Shown here in pieces: positions 17,078 to 26,561 of a stretch of DNA of 64,000 nucleotides; positions within the stretch are counted from its first letter, which is position 1; the number at the start of each line of letters is the position of its first letter. Source of the DNA: Sinomicrobium weinanense (GTDB lineage: Bacteria; Bacteroidota; Bacteroidia; Flavobacteriales; Flavobacteriaceae); the NCBI RefSeq assembly GCF_018863395.1, contig NZ_JAHKRR010000004.1:62001-126000 (forward strand), read 5' to 3'. The position numbers were made by a program, and so were the translations under genes. A model generated the notes under the pieces. That model had not been told where the DNA came from, did no database searches, and saw only the letters and a program-made list of their open reading frames with translations.

Positions 17078-18007
17078 TCAGTTTTTAGAGATCAGCAGCC
17101 AGGCTTCGGGTGCTTCCGGTTTTACCTTGTTCAGGAAGTTTATGGCATCCCTGGAGTTGGTGTAGCTTCCGAATGCTACCTGGTGCAGGCCGTATTGCGT
17201 AGCGATCCTTTCGGGTTTATAACCTTTGGCTGCCAGCTCTTCCATTTTCTTTTCGGCGTTCTCTTCTATGCGGAATGCCCCTGCTACCACATAATACAAC
17301 GGTTTTTTGGTAGCTTTGAGTGTAATGGAAGGGAGGTCTACGGGAGTGGTGTCAAAAAATGTGGCCTGCTGTATGGTTTTCTGCAATTGCTGCTGTGCTT
17401 CCTGTTCGGCTATCTGTAATTGCTGCTTTTGTTGTTCCATCCTTAAAGACTGGTATCCCACAGCTCCTATGGAAAGGGATAGCAGTAATATGGCGGCATA
17501 TTTCAGGTAAGACCTCTTGCGTGCACGCCTTTCCGGGGTAAACAGCAGTGGCGTTCTTTCTTCCAGCATCACAACCTCTTCTTTCATAATCTCCCTGGTG
17601 ATCTCCGGGGAGTTGAAAGAGCCCATTCCAAAGGAATCGGTCAGATAGTTCTTTTCGCTGAAGGGCTGGAACTGTATGCTGCCTTCCTTGTTCAGCCAGA
17701 GGAGGCCTATGTTTTTTAGTGTGAGTTTCTCATCCTGTTGCAAGGTGTCTTTCCAGGAAAGAACCGCCTTTTTTACACGGATAAGTGTCTTTTCATAAGA
17801 TGTGTCTTCCGTTTCTGCAATATGTCTTATCAACAGGCCGTCATTGGAGACCAGTTGTGCATTGAAAGAAACTGCCTTTGAAGGCGGGAAAAACGCATGA
17901 TCCCGTATTTGTGCCGACCTGTACTGGGTCAGAAACGAACCGAATTCCGGAACGGTAACACATGAATACCTGTACAATAACTCGCTGATGTAGTGTTCTA
18001 ACTGCAT
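17078..18007 (-). CDS. HU-CCDC81 and SPOR domain membrane protein
   Basis: The 309-residue protein has HU-CCDC81-type domains at its N-terminus (about 1-135, beginning LEHYISELLYRYSCVTVPEF). A membrane segment follows at about 168-187, then a Gln-rich coiled stretch (about 190-215). The SPOR domain is at about 232-305 (YYVVAGAFRIEENAEKKMEE). SPOR domains bind denuded septal peptidoglycan. This combination is typical of Bacteroidota and suggests a division-site protein with a cytoplasmic N-terminus and periplasmic C-terminus. Followed by a clear terminator. Confidence 0.87.
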   Translation of the reverse strand: MQLEHYISELLYRYSCVTVPEFGSFLTQYRSAQIRDHAFFPPSKAVSFNAQLVSNDGLLIRHIAETEDTSYEKTLIRVKKAVLSWKDTLQQDEKLTLKNIGLLWLNKEGSIQFQPFSEKNYLTDSFGMGSFNSPEITREIMKEEVVMLEERTPLLFTPERRARKRSYLKYAAILLLSLSIGAVGYQSLRMEQQKQQLQIAEQEAQQQLQKTIQQATFFDTTPVDLPSITLKATKKPLYYVVAGAFRIEENAEKKMEELAAKGYKPERIATQYGLHQVAFGSYTNSRDAINFLNKVKPEAPEAWLLISKN

Positions 18008-18090
18008 AAAACAAATATGGCGATTTTTTTCGTGCCATAAAAGGAACCTCGCAAAAAAATATTAACAGGTTTATCCCCAGGCATGTAGTT

Positions 18091-18165
18091 CGGAGTTTTG
18101 GAGTCCCGGAGTTTTTTAGTCGGTTAATTTGTAAAGGCCCTAAAAACTCCAGAACTCCAAAACTG
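18091..18165. repeat. Intergenic inverted repeat, GGAGTTTTGGAGT family
   Basis: Left arm (CGGAGTTTTGGAGT, then CCCGGAGTTTTTTAG) and right arm (TAAAAACTCCAGAACTCCAAA) can pair over about 25 bp with mismatches, forming a long hairpin between the HU/SPOR gene and dprA. It does not encode anything. It is a further family of dispersed Bacteroidota palindromes. Confidence 0.6.
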
Positions 18166-18261
18166 TTTTACAATTAGCCGAATATTCCTATTTTTACCGG
18201 AAATACTTTCCGCTGCCTTTCGTAAAATTCGGGAAAATGCCCGGAATTAACGAATATATGT

Positions 18262-19404
18262 ATGGTAACAACATCCGAATTGCTGTATGTCCTGGCGCTT
18301 CAGAATGCCCCGAAAATAGGGGATATTACGGCCAAGAAACTCATAGCTCATTGTGGAAGCGCAAAGGCTGTCTTTGATGAAAGGCCGGGCAGTTTACAGA
18401 AGATCAACGGTATAGGCCGGCTGGTGGCGCAAAGTGTCCGGAACCGGGAAAACCTGCTCGCCGCCGAACGGGAACTGAAGTTTATCGAAGACAATAATAT
18501 ATGCTGTTCATATTTTGAGGATGCCGATTATCCGTACCGCCTGAAACACTGTGTGGACGGCCCGGTACTATTGTTCAGTATGGGAAATGTGGATTTCGGA
18601 GGTAAAAAGATCATCAGTGTAGTGGGGACCAGGCGGGTGACTTCCTACGGGAAGCGTTTTTGTGAGCGCCTTATCGAAGAACTGTCGCCTTTCGACCCCA
18701 TCATTGTAAGCGGGTTTGCCTATGGAGTGGACATAACCGCACAAAAAGCGGCATTAAAGAACGGCCTGCAAACTGTCGGTTGCCTGGCGCACGGACTAAA
18801 CCAGGTATACCCAAAGGCTCATAAACGATATGTGAACGAAGTGGAGGCCAATGGCGGTTTTGTAACTGATTTCTGGAGTACCAGCAGCCCGGAAAGGGAG
18901 AATTTTCTGAAGCGGAACCGTATCATTGCAGGCCTGTCTGAGGCCACAGTTGTCATAGAGTCTGCCGAAAAAGGAGGAGGGCTTGTTACGGCAGACATAG
19001 CCCATTCATACAACAGGGAGGTCTTTGCCGTGCCAGGCAGAACCGAAGACAGGTATAGCAGCGGGTGTAATAACCTTATCAAGAGCCAGAAAGCTCATAT
19101 ACTGACCTCTGCGGCAGATATAGCGTATGTGCTGGGATGGCATCGGGAATTAGAGGGTGTAAACAGGCCCCGGGAGAAAAGTTCCGGAAAACAGAAGGGT
19201 GTTCAGGTACAGCTTTTCGCGGATCTGGACGAAACCGAAAAAAGGATTTACGATTTCCTTCATCAAAACGGCAGGGAGCTGCTGGATATCATTGCGCTGG
19301 AATGCGAATTGCCTGTATACAAAGTTTCTTCAACGCTGTTAAACATGGAAATGAAAGGCGCAATCCGCCCCCTTCCCGGAAAATTGTTTGAAGCTGTAAA
19401 CTGA
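18262..19404 (+). CDS. dprA: DprA/Smf DNA-processing protein
   Basis: The 380-residue product has a helix-hairpin-helix-like N-terminus and the Rossmann core of DprA with SVVGTRRVTSYGKRF and SGFAYGVDITAQKAAL. Further on, 'NRIIAGLSEATVVIE' and 'ADIAHSYNREVFAVPG' are conserved, and a C-terminal winged helix follows. DprA loads RecA on incoming single-stranded DNA during natural transformation. The family is present even where competence is not shown. Length is typical (about 365-380). Confidence 0.92.
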   Translation: MVTTSELLYVLALQNAPKIGDITAKKLIAHCGSAKAVFDERPGSLQKINGIGRLVAQSVRNRENLLAAERELKFIEDNNICCSYFEDADYPYRLKHCVDGPVLLFSMGNVDFGGKKIISVVGTRRVTSYGKRFCERLIEELSPFDPIIVSGFAYGVDITAQKAALKNGLQTVGCLAHGLNQVYPKAHKRYVNEVEANGGFVTDFWSTSSPERENFLKRNRIIAGLSEATVVIESAEKGGGLVTADIAHSYNREVFAVPGRTEDRYSSGCNNLIKSQKAHILTSAADIAYVLGWHRELEGVNRPREKSSGKQKGVQVQLFADLDETEKRIYDFLHQNGRELLDIIALECELPVYKVSSTLLNMEMKGAIRPLPGKLFEAVN

Positions 19405-19450
19405 TTTTGAAGAGGAAGGGCAGCTTTTATGTTGATTATGCCGGTTTTGT

Positions 19451-19533
19451 CGGGGTGGAGGCGCAATATATTGCGCCCCTACGATCTTTGTCTTTCCAAC
19501 TTTGTACTTCTCACTTCGTATTTCGTACTTTGT
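19451..19533. repeat. Palindrome plus AACTTC-type repeat block
   Basis: Two elements lie between dprA and trpS. The palindrome GGCGCAATATATTGCGCC (19460-19477) has flanks GGGGTGGA and CCCTACGA. It is followed at 19485-19533 by a pyrimidine-rich direct repeat (TTCCAACTTTGTACTTCTC, then ACTTCGTATTTCG). Similar blocks lie at 32727-32790 and 37980-38020. They abut the trpS stop. Confidence 0.65.
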
Positions 19534-20502
19534 TTAGTATCCGATCTTGTGCCTGACCCTTTTCAGCACTTTCCGCGCCACTTTCCGCGCTTTTTCCGCG
19601 CCAATGGCCAGGGCATTGTCTACTTCGTCCAGGTGGTTCATGTAATAGTGATAACGTTCCCGCTCTGTGGCGAATTTTTCCGTTATGAGCTCATACAGGG
19701 CCTGCTTGGCATGGCCATAGCCGTAACCGCCTCCGAGGTAGTTGTTGCGCATGGTTTCTACCTGTTCCGGTTCGCCCAGTAATTTGTAGAGGGCAAATAC
19801 GTTGCACGTATCCGGATTTTTTGGCTCTTCCATCGGGGTGCTGTCGGTTTCTATGCTCATAACGCGTTTGCGCAGTTGCTTGTCGGGCAGGAAAAGATTT
19901 ATGGTATTTCCGCGCGACTTGCTCATTTTACCGCCATCCGTACCGGGAATATACTGGGCGTTTTCCTGCACCCTGCCTTCGGGGATGACAAAAGTTTCTC
20001 CCATCCTGGAGTGAAACCTGTTGGCTACATCCCTGGTGATCTCCAGGTGTTGCATCTGGTCTTTTCCCACGGGAACGATCTCCGCATCATACAACAGGAT
20101 ATCGGCGGCCATTAGCATGGGGTAGCTGAAGAGCCCTGCGTTTACATCTTCCAGCCGGTCTGCCTTGTCCTTGAAAGAATGGGCAAGCGTAAGCCGCTGA
20201 AACGGGAAAAAACAGCTCAGGTACCAGGCCAGTTCCGCAGTTTCCGTTACATCGCTCTGGCGGTAGAAAACCACCTTGTCTATGTCCAGCCCGAAAGCCA
20301 GCCATGTGGCTGCGACATTATAGGTGTTTTGCCGCAATTCCTCTCCGTTCTTTATCTGGGTGAGGGAATGCATGTCTGCGATGAACAAAAAAGAGTCGTT
20401 CTCCGGCTGTTCGGACATTTTGATGGCCGGGAGAATGGCCCCCAGAATGTTGCCCAAATGAGGGGTTCCTGTGCTTTGGATACCTGTAAGTATTCTTGCC
20501 AT
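19534..20502 (-). CDS. trpS: Tryptophanyl-tRNA synthetase
   Basis: The 322-residue protein is a class I aminoacyl-tRNA synthetase charging tRNA(Trp). The HIGH-type motif is TPHLGNI (about residues 13-19) and the KMSKS loop is GGKMSKSRGN. Length and arrangement match the bacterial TrpRS. The gene stands alone on the minus strand with a repeat block directly after its stop. No regulatory leader (for example a T-box) is visible. Confidence 0.95.
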   Translation of the reverse strand: MARILTGIQSTGTPHLGNILGAILPAIKMSEQPENDSFLFIADMHSLTQIKNGEELRQNTYNVAATWLAFGLDIDKVVFYRQSDVTETAELAWYLSCFFPFQRLTLAHSFKDKADRLEDVNAGLFSYPMLMAADILLYDAEIVPVGKDQMQHLEITRDVANRFHSRMGETFVIPEGRVQENAQYIPGTDGGKMSKSRGNTINLFLPDKQLRKRVMSIETDSTPMEEPKNPDTCNVFALYKLLGEPEQVETMRNNYLGGGYGYGHAKQALYELITEKFATERERYHYYMNHLDEVDNALAIGAEKARKVARKVLKRVRHKIGY

Positions 20503-20753
20503 GTTTTCAGATATATTCTCTTGTAGGTCCCCGGTACCGGGATCCTTTATTTTTTTGTGTCGTTAAAAAAAATCACAGGTGCGAATTCACGGATGTTTTA
20601 TACCTTTCGCCGGGATTTGTGCAGTAGAAATCATCTGGTGAAAAGCCGTAAGGTAAATTCGCGGATTTTCAGTCCTGCAAAATAAAGACAAATAAAAAAC
20701 ATATGCTGCAGAAAGAGGAAGAAATTTGCTTTTGCGGAGCGGAAATGTAAGAA

Positions 20754-20781
20754 ACCGCTTTTGCTGTTCGGTAAAAGCGGT
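20754..20781 (-). terminator. Hairpin terminator after the GlsB-like gene
   Basis: A 9-bp stem (ACCGCTTTT and AAAAGCGGT) has a 10-nt loop, 28 bp past the stop of the GlsB-like gene. The minus-strand tail is TTCTTAC, a weak T-run. Confidence 0.5.
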
Positions 20782-20808
20782 GAAAATATAGGTGGTAAGA
20801 GGGCAATG

Positions 20809-21045
20809 CTATTTTTTGAACAGCCCCACGACAAAGAGAACAACAACGGCGCCTATGATACCGGTAATGAGGTCTCCAATCCAGCCAGAACCAATGCTGA
20901 TGTTCAGAACCCCGAAGAGCCAGTTACCGACAAACCCGCCGATAATACCGAGAAGGATGTTGATTAATACGCCAAACCCTCCGCCTTTCATGATTTTACC
21001 GGCCAGCCATCCGGCTATGGCTCCAATGATTATTGCATATAACAT
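20809..21045 (-). CDS. GlsB/YeaQ/YmgE family stress-response membrane protein
   Basis: The 78-residue protein is very hydrophobic with glycine-rich helices. It begins MLYAIIIGAIAGWLAGKIMKG and ends with a conserved GDLITGIIGAVVVLF block. Three predicted membrane segments fit the family (Pfam transglycosylase-associated protein). It is thought to respond to acid or envelope stress, with no known enzyme activity. A monocistronic gene, with about 300 bp without other genes on its 3' side before trpS. Confidence 0.85.
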   Translation of the reverse strand: MLYAIIIGAIAGWLAGKIMKGGGFGVLINILLGIIGGFVGNWLFGVLNISIGSGWIGDLITGIIGAVVVLFVVGLFKK

Positions 21046-21111
21046 AACAGGAAAAATTTAAAAGTTTTCATCTAAATATATGAATTTTTTTTAAAAGTTT
21101 AACTTTGAATT

Positions 21112-21867
21112 ATGATGAAATTACTTAAATACCCGTTTTTAATTCTCTGGCGTATTTGGTTTTATGTGCTTATGGCGGGTACTATTATACCACTGTCTCC
21201 TGCGTTTTTAATACTTACATCCTCCGATAAGTACTATCATCAGTTTTTCTGGCTGGTACGAAATGTGTGGGCCAACATCATACTCTACGGCATGGGGTTT
21301 TATCCCAGAATTCAAAGGGAGCAGAATATAGAAAAGGGGAAAAGTTATGTGCTTATAGCCAACCATACCAGTATGGCAGACATCATGCTGATGCTTAAAG
21401 TGTCCCGTAACCCATTTGTGTTTGTGGGAAAAAAAGAGCTGACCAAAATACCCATCTTCGGTTTTTTCTATAAACGGGTGTGTATTATAGTAGACCGCAA
21501 TAGTATAAAAAGCCGTACCGAGGTCTACGACCGGGCGAGAAAACGCCTGGAGGATGGTCTCAGTATCTGTATTTTCCCCGAAGGGGGGGTGCCGGAAGAA
21601 GAAGTGTTTCTGGATGAATTCAAGGACGGTGCTTTCCGGCTGGCTATTGCCTACCAGATCCCCCTGGTGCCCATGACCTTTGCAGACAATAAGAAGCGGT
21701 TCCCTTATGTCTTTTTTAAAGGAAGTCCAGGTATAATGCGTGTCAAAGTCCATCCTTTTATAGAAACAAAAGGTTTTGGCCTTGCCGATCGCGGCGAGGT
21801 AAAAGCACAGGCGCGGGAAGTTATTTACAGGCAATTGTGCGAATACAGGAAGGAAAAAGAAAAATGA
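21112..21867 (+). CDS. plsC: 1-acyl-sn-glycerol-3-phosphate acyltransferase
   Basis: The 251-residue product has an N-terminal membrane helix (about 7-30) and the acyltransferase motif HX4D (NHTSMAD) at about 83-89. The motif FPEGG follows at about 152 and a proline motif near VPMTFAD. It transfers an acyl chain to lysophosphatidic acid in phospholipid synthesis. A TAnnTTTG-type box (TAACTTTG, 21100-21107) lies so close to the ATG that a very short leader is implied. A second ATG at 21115 is possible. Confidence 0.88.
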   Translation: MMKLLKYPFLILWRIWFYVLMAGTIIPLSPAFLILTSSDKYYHQFFWLVRNVWANIILYGMGFYPRIQREQNIEKGKSYVLIANHTSMADIMLMLKVSRNPFVFVGKKELTKIPIFGFFYKRVCIIVDRNSIKSRTEVYDRARKRLEDGLSICIFPEGGVPEEEVFLDEFKDGAFRLAIAYQIPLVPMTFADNKKRFPYVFFKGSPGIMRVKVHPFIETKGFGLADRGEVKAQAREVIYRQLCEYRKEKEK

Positions 21868-21989
21868 GTCGATTGATGTCGCCCGGGCAAGGTGGATTTT
21901 TCCGTTGATAACTACTCCGGGAGGGGCTTTCCCCGATATCGAATTATCCGTAATTTTACCCCGTCCCTTGAGGACTGTCTGATTATTGA

Positions 21990-22098
21990 TGGAATTGTCT
22001 TAAAAAGAGATGCACCTCCCTGGCCCCCCTCAAGGAGGGCTATAAATCTCTTTAAAAAGAAATGAGGCTCCCCCCTTGAGGGGGCAGGGGGTGTAAAG
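21990..22098. repeat. Intergenic inverted repeat, CCCCTCAAGGAGGG family
   Basis: Two oppositely oriented segments lie between plsC and dnaE: CTCCCTGGCCCCCCTCAAGG followed by AGGG, and CCCCTTGAGGGGGCAGGGGG. Each contains its own small palindrome (CCCTCAAGGAGGG or CCCCCTTGAGGGGG). No coding potential is seen in the 270-bp gap. Confidence 0.6.
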
Positions 22099-22136
22099 CA
22101 GCAAAGCACTTACGAACCGATAAACCACAAACCCGC

Positions 22137-25100
22137 ATGTACCTTATTTTTGATACCGAAACCACCGGATTGCCAAAACGCTGGGATGCTCCCCTGACCG
22201 ATACGGACAACTGGCCGCGCTGTATACAGATAGCCTGGCAGTTGCACGACGAGATGGGAAGGCTCGTGGAGCACGGGGATTATCTCGTAAAACCCGAAGG
22301 TTTTAATATTCCCTTTGATGCCGAACGTGTACACGGTATTTCCACTGAACTCGTAGAAGAAGACGGGGTGAAGTTAAGGGAAATGCTGGAAAAGTTCAAT
22401 GTGGCCCTGAGCAAGACGAAATTTATCGTAGGTCAGAACGTGGGGTTTGATGTGAATATCATGGGTTGTGAGTTTTACCGGGAAGGTATGGAGTCGCCGT
22501 TGGCTTCCCTGCCGGTTCTGGACACCTGTACGGAAACAACGGCCCAGTTCTGCCAGATACCCGGTGGTCGGGGAGGGAAATTCAAGCTGCCCACCCTTAC
22601 CGAACTGCACGAAAAACTGTTTGGCGAGCCCTTTGCCGAGGCTCACAACGCCACTGCCGACGTTGAGGCCACCACCCGCTGTTTCTTTGAGCTGATACGG
22701 ATAGGGCAAGGGTTTACCGAGGAAGAACTCGATGTCCTCCCCGGATATTTTGAGGATTTCAGGGAGAACAACCCGCAGGAAATACAGCTTGTCGGCCTGA
22801 AGCACATCAACCTGAAGGCGGCTTCAGATGCCATACGAAAAAGAATACAGAAAGCACAGGGCGACGATATTTCACGACAGGAGCTCGAAGAGAACAAACA
22901 GGAGCTCGAAAAGATGGACTTTGCCCATCTGCACAACCATACCCAGTTCTCGGTATTGCAGGCCACATCGAGCCTGCCCGACCTCGTGGCGGCCGCAGCC
23001 AGGGAAAAGATGCCGGCAGTAGCCATTACCGATCACGGTAATATGATGGGCGCCTTTCACTTTGTTAAGGAAATAGGAAACCACAACAAAGCGGCAAGGG
23101 CAAAGAACGAAGAAGCTGCCGAAAAGGGGGAAGAACCTGCCGAAGTAGAGATCAAACCCATTGTAGGCTGTGAGTTTTATGTCTGTGAAAACCATCTGGA
23201 CAAAAGCCGGAAAGACAATGGCTACCAGGTCGTTATGTTGGCCAGGAACAAGAAAGGCTACCACAACCTGGCCAAGATGTCTTCCGTGGCTTATACCGAA
23301 GGGTTTTACTATGTGCCGCGTATAGACAAAGAGGTCGTTAAAAAATATAAAGAAGACATTATTGTCCTTACCGGTAACCTATACGGAGAAGTGCCGGGCA
23401 AGATACTGAATGTGGGAGAGAACCAGGCCGAGGAAGCCCTCTTGTGGTGGAAAGAACAATTCGGGGATGATCTCTATATCGAACTGATGCGTCACAATCA
23501 GGAAGACGAGGACAGGGTCAATGAGGTGCTTATCCGTTTGGCCAGAAAGCACCGTATAAAAATGGTAGCCACCAACAATACATTCTACGTAACCAAGGAA
23601 GACGCCAATGCCCACGATATCCTCCTTTGTGTAAAAGACGGGGAAAAACAGGCCACTCCCATAGGCCGCGGCCGCGGATACCGTTACGGCCTGCCCAACC
23701 AGGAATACTATTTTAAATCGGCTGAGGAAATGAAGGCCCTTTTTGCCGACCTGCCGGAAGCCATTTCCAATATTCAGGAAGTCGTAGACAAGATAGAACC
23801 CTACGAACTGGCCAGGGATGTGCTTCTGCCCAAGTTCGACATCCCTGAGAAGTTTCAGCACGAAGAAGATGAGCAGGATGGCGGTAAACGGGGAGAGAAT
23901 GCCTATTTGCGCCATATCACCTATGAAGGGGCCAAAGGGAGATACCCGGAAATTACCGACGAGATCAGGGAGCGCCTCGATTTTGAATTGAGCGTTATTG
24001 AGCGTACCGGCTACCCGGGATACTTTCTTATTGTGCATGACTTTATTGCTGCCGCCCGTGAAATGGGAGTGTCGGTAGGGCCGGGCCGTGGATCGGCTGC
24101 AGGGTCGGCCGTGGCTTATTGCCTGGGGATCACCAATCTCGACCCGATAGCATACGACCTCCTTTTTGAGCGTTTCCTCAACCCCGACCGGGTGTCTATG
24201 CCCGATATCGATATCGACTTTGACGACGAGGGGCGCAGCAGGGTTATGGATTACGTGATCGACAAGTACGGGGCCAATCAGGTGGCGCAGATCATTACCT
24301 ATGGTACCATGGCCGCCAAGTCCTCTATCCGTGATACCGCACGTGTGCTGGACCTGCCGCTCGGAGATGCCGACAGGATAGCCAAGCTCATCCCCAACAT
24401 GAAGCTGGCCAAGATATTTTCATTGGACGATAACAAGCTGAAGGGGAGCCTTCGCGCCGACGAACTGCTGAAGGTGAATGAACTGAAGAACCTTGCAGAA
24501 GGTGCGGACCTGGAAGCACAAACCATACAACAGGCGCAAATACTGGAAGGTTCCGTAAGGAACACGGGTATTCATGCCTGCGGGGTTATTATCACCCCGG
24601 ACGACATTACAAACTTTGTCCCCGTATCCATTGCCAAAGATTCCGACCTGTACGTCACCCAGTTCGACAACTCGGTGGTTGAGAGTGCCGGCTTGCTTAA
24701 AATGGACTTCCTGGGGCTAAAGACACTGACCCTCATCAAGGATACTGTAAAACTGGTCAGGTACAAGCATGATATAGAACTGGACCCCGATGAATTTCCG
24801 CTGGACGACGAGAAGACCTATGAGCTCTTTCAGCGCGGGGAAACCGTTGGGATATTCCAGTACGAATCGCCCGGGATGCAGAAATACATGAAAGAGCTGA
24901 AGCCGACGGTCTTTGCCGACCTCATTGCCATGAACGCCCTGTACCGTCCGGGACCGTTGGAATACATCCCCAGCTTTATCAACCGGAAACACGGTAAGGA
25001 AGAGATCACTTACGATCTCCCTGCCATGGAAGAATACCTCCAGGAAACCTACGGGATCACCGTATACCAGGAGCAGGTGATGCTCCTGTCGCAGAAGCTG

Positions 25101-26519
25101 GCCGGGTTTACCAAGGGTGAGGCCGATGTACTCCGGAAAGCGATGGGGAAAAAGATCTTTGCCCTGCTGGAACAGTTAAAACCCAAATTCCTCGACGGCG
25201 GAGAAAAGAACGGCCACGACCGGGGGGTCCTCGAAAAAGTATGGAAAGACTGGGAGGCCTTTGCAAGTTATGCCTTTAACAAGAGCCACTCTACCTGCTA
25301 TGCATGGATCGGGTACCAGACGGCCTACCTGAAAGCCAACTATCCTGCGGAATACATGGCGGCGGTGCTCTCCAACAACATGAACGATATAAAATCGGTT
25401 TCCTTCTTCCTGGAAGAGTGTAAACGTATGGGGCTGGATGTTCTCGGTCCGGATGTAAACGAATCCTTTTATAAGTTTACCGTAAATAAAGACAATGCCA
25501 TACGTTTCGGTATGGGAGCCATAAAAGGAGTTGGCCGGGGTGCTGTGGAGACCATCGTGGCCAACAGGGAATCCGGTTCTTACAAATCTGTTTTTGACCT
25601 GGCCAAGCGCATCGACCTGCGGGCAGCAAATAAGAAAGCCTTTGAGAACCTGGCCCTTGCCGGAGGTTTCGACTCCTTTTCCGATACGCACCGGGCACAG
25701 TACTTCCACGATGACGGCGACGGTATAGTGTTCCTCGAAAAAGTGATGAAATATGCCGCCAAATACCAGGAAAATGAAAATTCGGCCCAGGTGAGCCTTT
25801 TCGGGGAAGCCAGCGAAGTACAGATCCCCGAGCCGGTGGTGCCGCCTTGTGAAGAATGGGGCACCATGGAAAAACTCCGCAGGGAAAGAGAAGTGGTCGG
25901 GATCTATATTTCCGGGCATCCGCTGGATGATTTTAAAGCAGAAATGCAATATTTCTGCAACGGAAGCCTCGGCCTGCTCAATGAGATGGAAAACTACACC
26001 AACAGGGAACTCTCCCTGGCCGGGGTCATTACCGATGTACAGCACCGCACTTCCAAGAATGGAAAGGGATGGGCCACCTTTATGGTGGAAGACTATACCG
26101 ACTCGTACGAATTTAAGATCTTCGGTGAAGAGTACCTCAAGTTCAGGCATTTCCTGATGGTCAGCTCCTTTATCTATATAAAGGTGTTTATCCGTGAGGG
26201 CTGGGTAAACCGGGACACCGGTAAAAAGGGAGATCCGCGTTTGCAGTTCAACAATATGCAGTTGCTTCAGGATGTCATGGAAACCTACGCCAGAAAGCTC
26301 ACCATTCAGTTGAATATCGAGGATATCGCAGATGATAAGATAGAGGTGCTGAAAGACATCATCAAGGAACACAAAGGAGACCATCCCCTTAGCTTTACCG
26401 TATATAAAATGGACGAAAAGCTGAAACTGTATATGCCGAGCCGTAAAAAGAAAGTAAAGATATCCAGCGAACTCCTTACCGAACTGCGTAAAAGGGACCT
26501 GGTGTATAAGCTGAATTAA
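22137..26519 (+). CDS. dnaE: DNA polymerase III alpha subunit with N-terminal exonuclease
   Basis: The 1460-residue protein is the replicative polymerase. An N-terminal DEDDh exonuclease-type domain (about 1-200) carries FDTETTG with the acidic pair, 'VGFDVNIM', and 'AHNATADVEATTRC'. A PHP domain starts near residue 260 (FAHLHNHTQFSVL). The polymerase catalytic centre has PDIDIDFDDEGR at about 695. A helix-hairpin-helix region and an OB domain (LAGVITDVQHRTSKNGKGW) are near the C-terminus. The proofreading fusion is a known feature of Bacteroidota DnaE. No intein is seen. The gene probably forms a unit with the YhiN gene. Confidence 0.95.
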   Translation: MYLIFDTETTGLPKRWDAPLTDTDNWPRCIQIAWQLHDEMGRLVEHGDYLVKPEGFNIPFDAERVHGISTELVEEDGVKLREMLEKFNVALSKTKFIVGQNVGFDVNIMGCEFYREGMESPLASLPVLDTCTETTAQFCQIPGGRGGKFKLPTLTELHEKLFGEPFAEAHNATADVEATTRCFFELIRIGQGFTEEELDVLPGYFEDFRENNPQEIQLVGLKHINLKAASDAIRKRIQKAQGDDISRQELEENKQELEKMDFAHLHNHTQFSVLQATSSLPDLVAAAAREKMPAVAITDHGNMMGAFHFVKEIGNHNKAARAKNEEAAEKGEEPAEVEIKPIVGCEFYVCENHLDKSRKDNGYQVVMLARNKKGYHNLAKMSSVAYTEGFYYVPRIDKEVVKKYKEDIIVLTGNLYGEVPGKILNVGENQAEEALLWWKEQFGDDLYIELMRHNQEDEDRVNEVLIRLARKHRIKMVATNNTFYVTKEDANAHDILLCVKDGEKQATPIGRGRGYRYGLPNQEYYFKSAEEMKALFADLPEAISNIQEVVDKIEPYELARDVLLPKFDIPEKFQHEEDEQDGGKRGENAYLRHITYEGAKGRYPEITDEIRERLDFELSVIERTGYPGYFLIVHDFIAAAREMGVSVGPGRGSAAGSAVAYCLGITNLDPIAYDLLFERFLNPDRVSMPDIDIDFDDEGRSRVMDYVIDKYGANQVAQIITYGTMAAKSSIRDTARVLDLPLGDADRIAKLIPNMKLAKIFSLDDNKLKGSLRADELLKVNELKNLAEGADLEAQTIQQAQILEGSVRNTGIHACGVIITPDDITNFVPVSIAKDSDLYVTQFDNSVVESAGLLKMDFLGLKTLTLIKDTVKLVRYKHDIELDPDEFPLDDEKTYELFQRGETVGIFQYESPGMQKYMKELKPTVFADLIAMNALYRPGPLEYIPSFINRKHGKEEITYDLPAMEEYLQETYGITVYQEQVMLLSQKLAGFTKGEADVLRKAMGKKIFALLEQLKPKFLDGGEKNGHDRGVLEKVWKDWEAFASYAFNKSHSTCYAWIGYQTAYLKANYPAEYMAAVLSNNMNDIKSVSFFLEECKRMGLDVLGPDVNESFYKFTVNKDNAIRFGMGAIKGVGRGAVETIVANRESGSYKSVFDLAKRIDLRAANKKAFENLALAGGFDSFSDTHRAQYFHDDGDGIVFLEKVMKYAAKYQENENSAQVSLFGEASEVQIPEPVVPPCEEWGTMEKLRREREVVGIYISGHPLDDFKAEMQYFCNGSLGLLNEMENYTNRELSLAGVITDVQHRTSKNGKGWATFMVEDYTDSYEFKIFGEEYLKFRHFLMVSSFIYIKVFIREGWVNRDTGKKGDPRLQFNNMQLLQDVMETYARKLTIQLNIEDIADDKIEVLKDIIKEHKGDHPLSFTVYKMDEKLKLYMPSRKKKVKISSELLTELRKRDLVYKLN

Positions 26520-26561
26520 GCTCCGGAGGAAAATGGAGATCATAAAAACAGGGTTTCGGGT

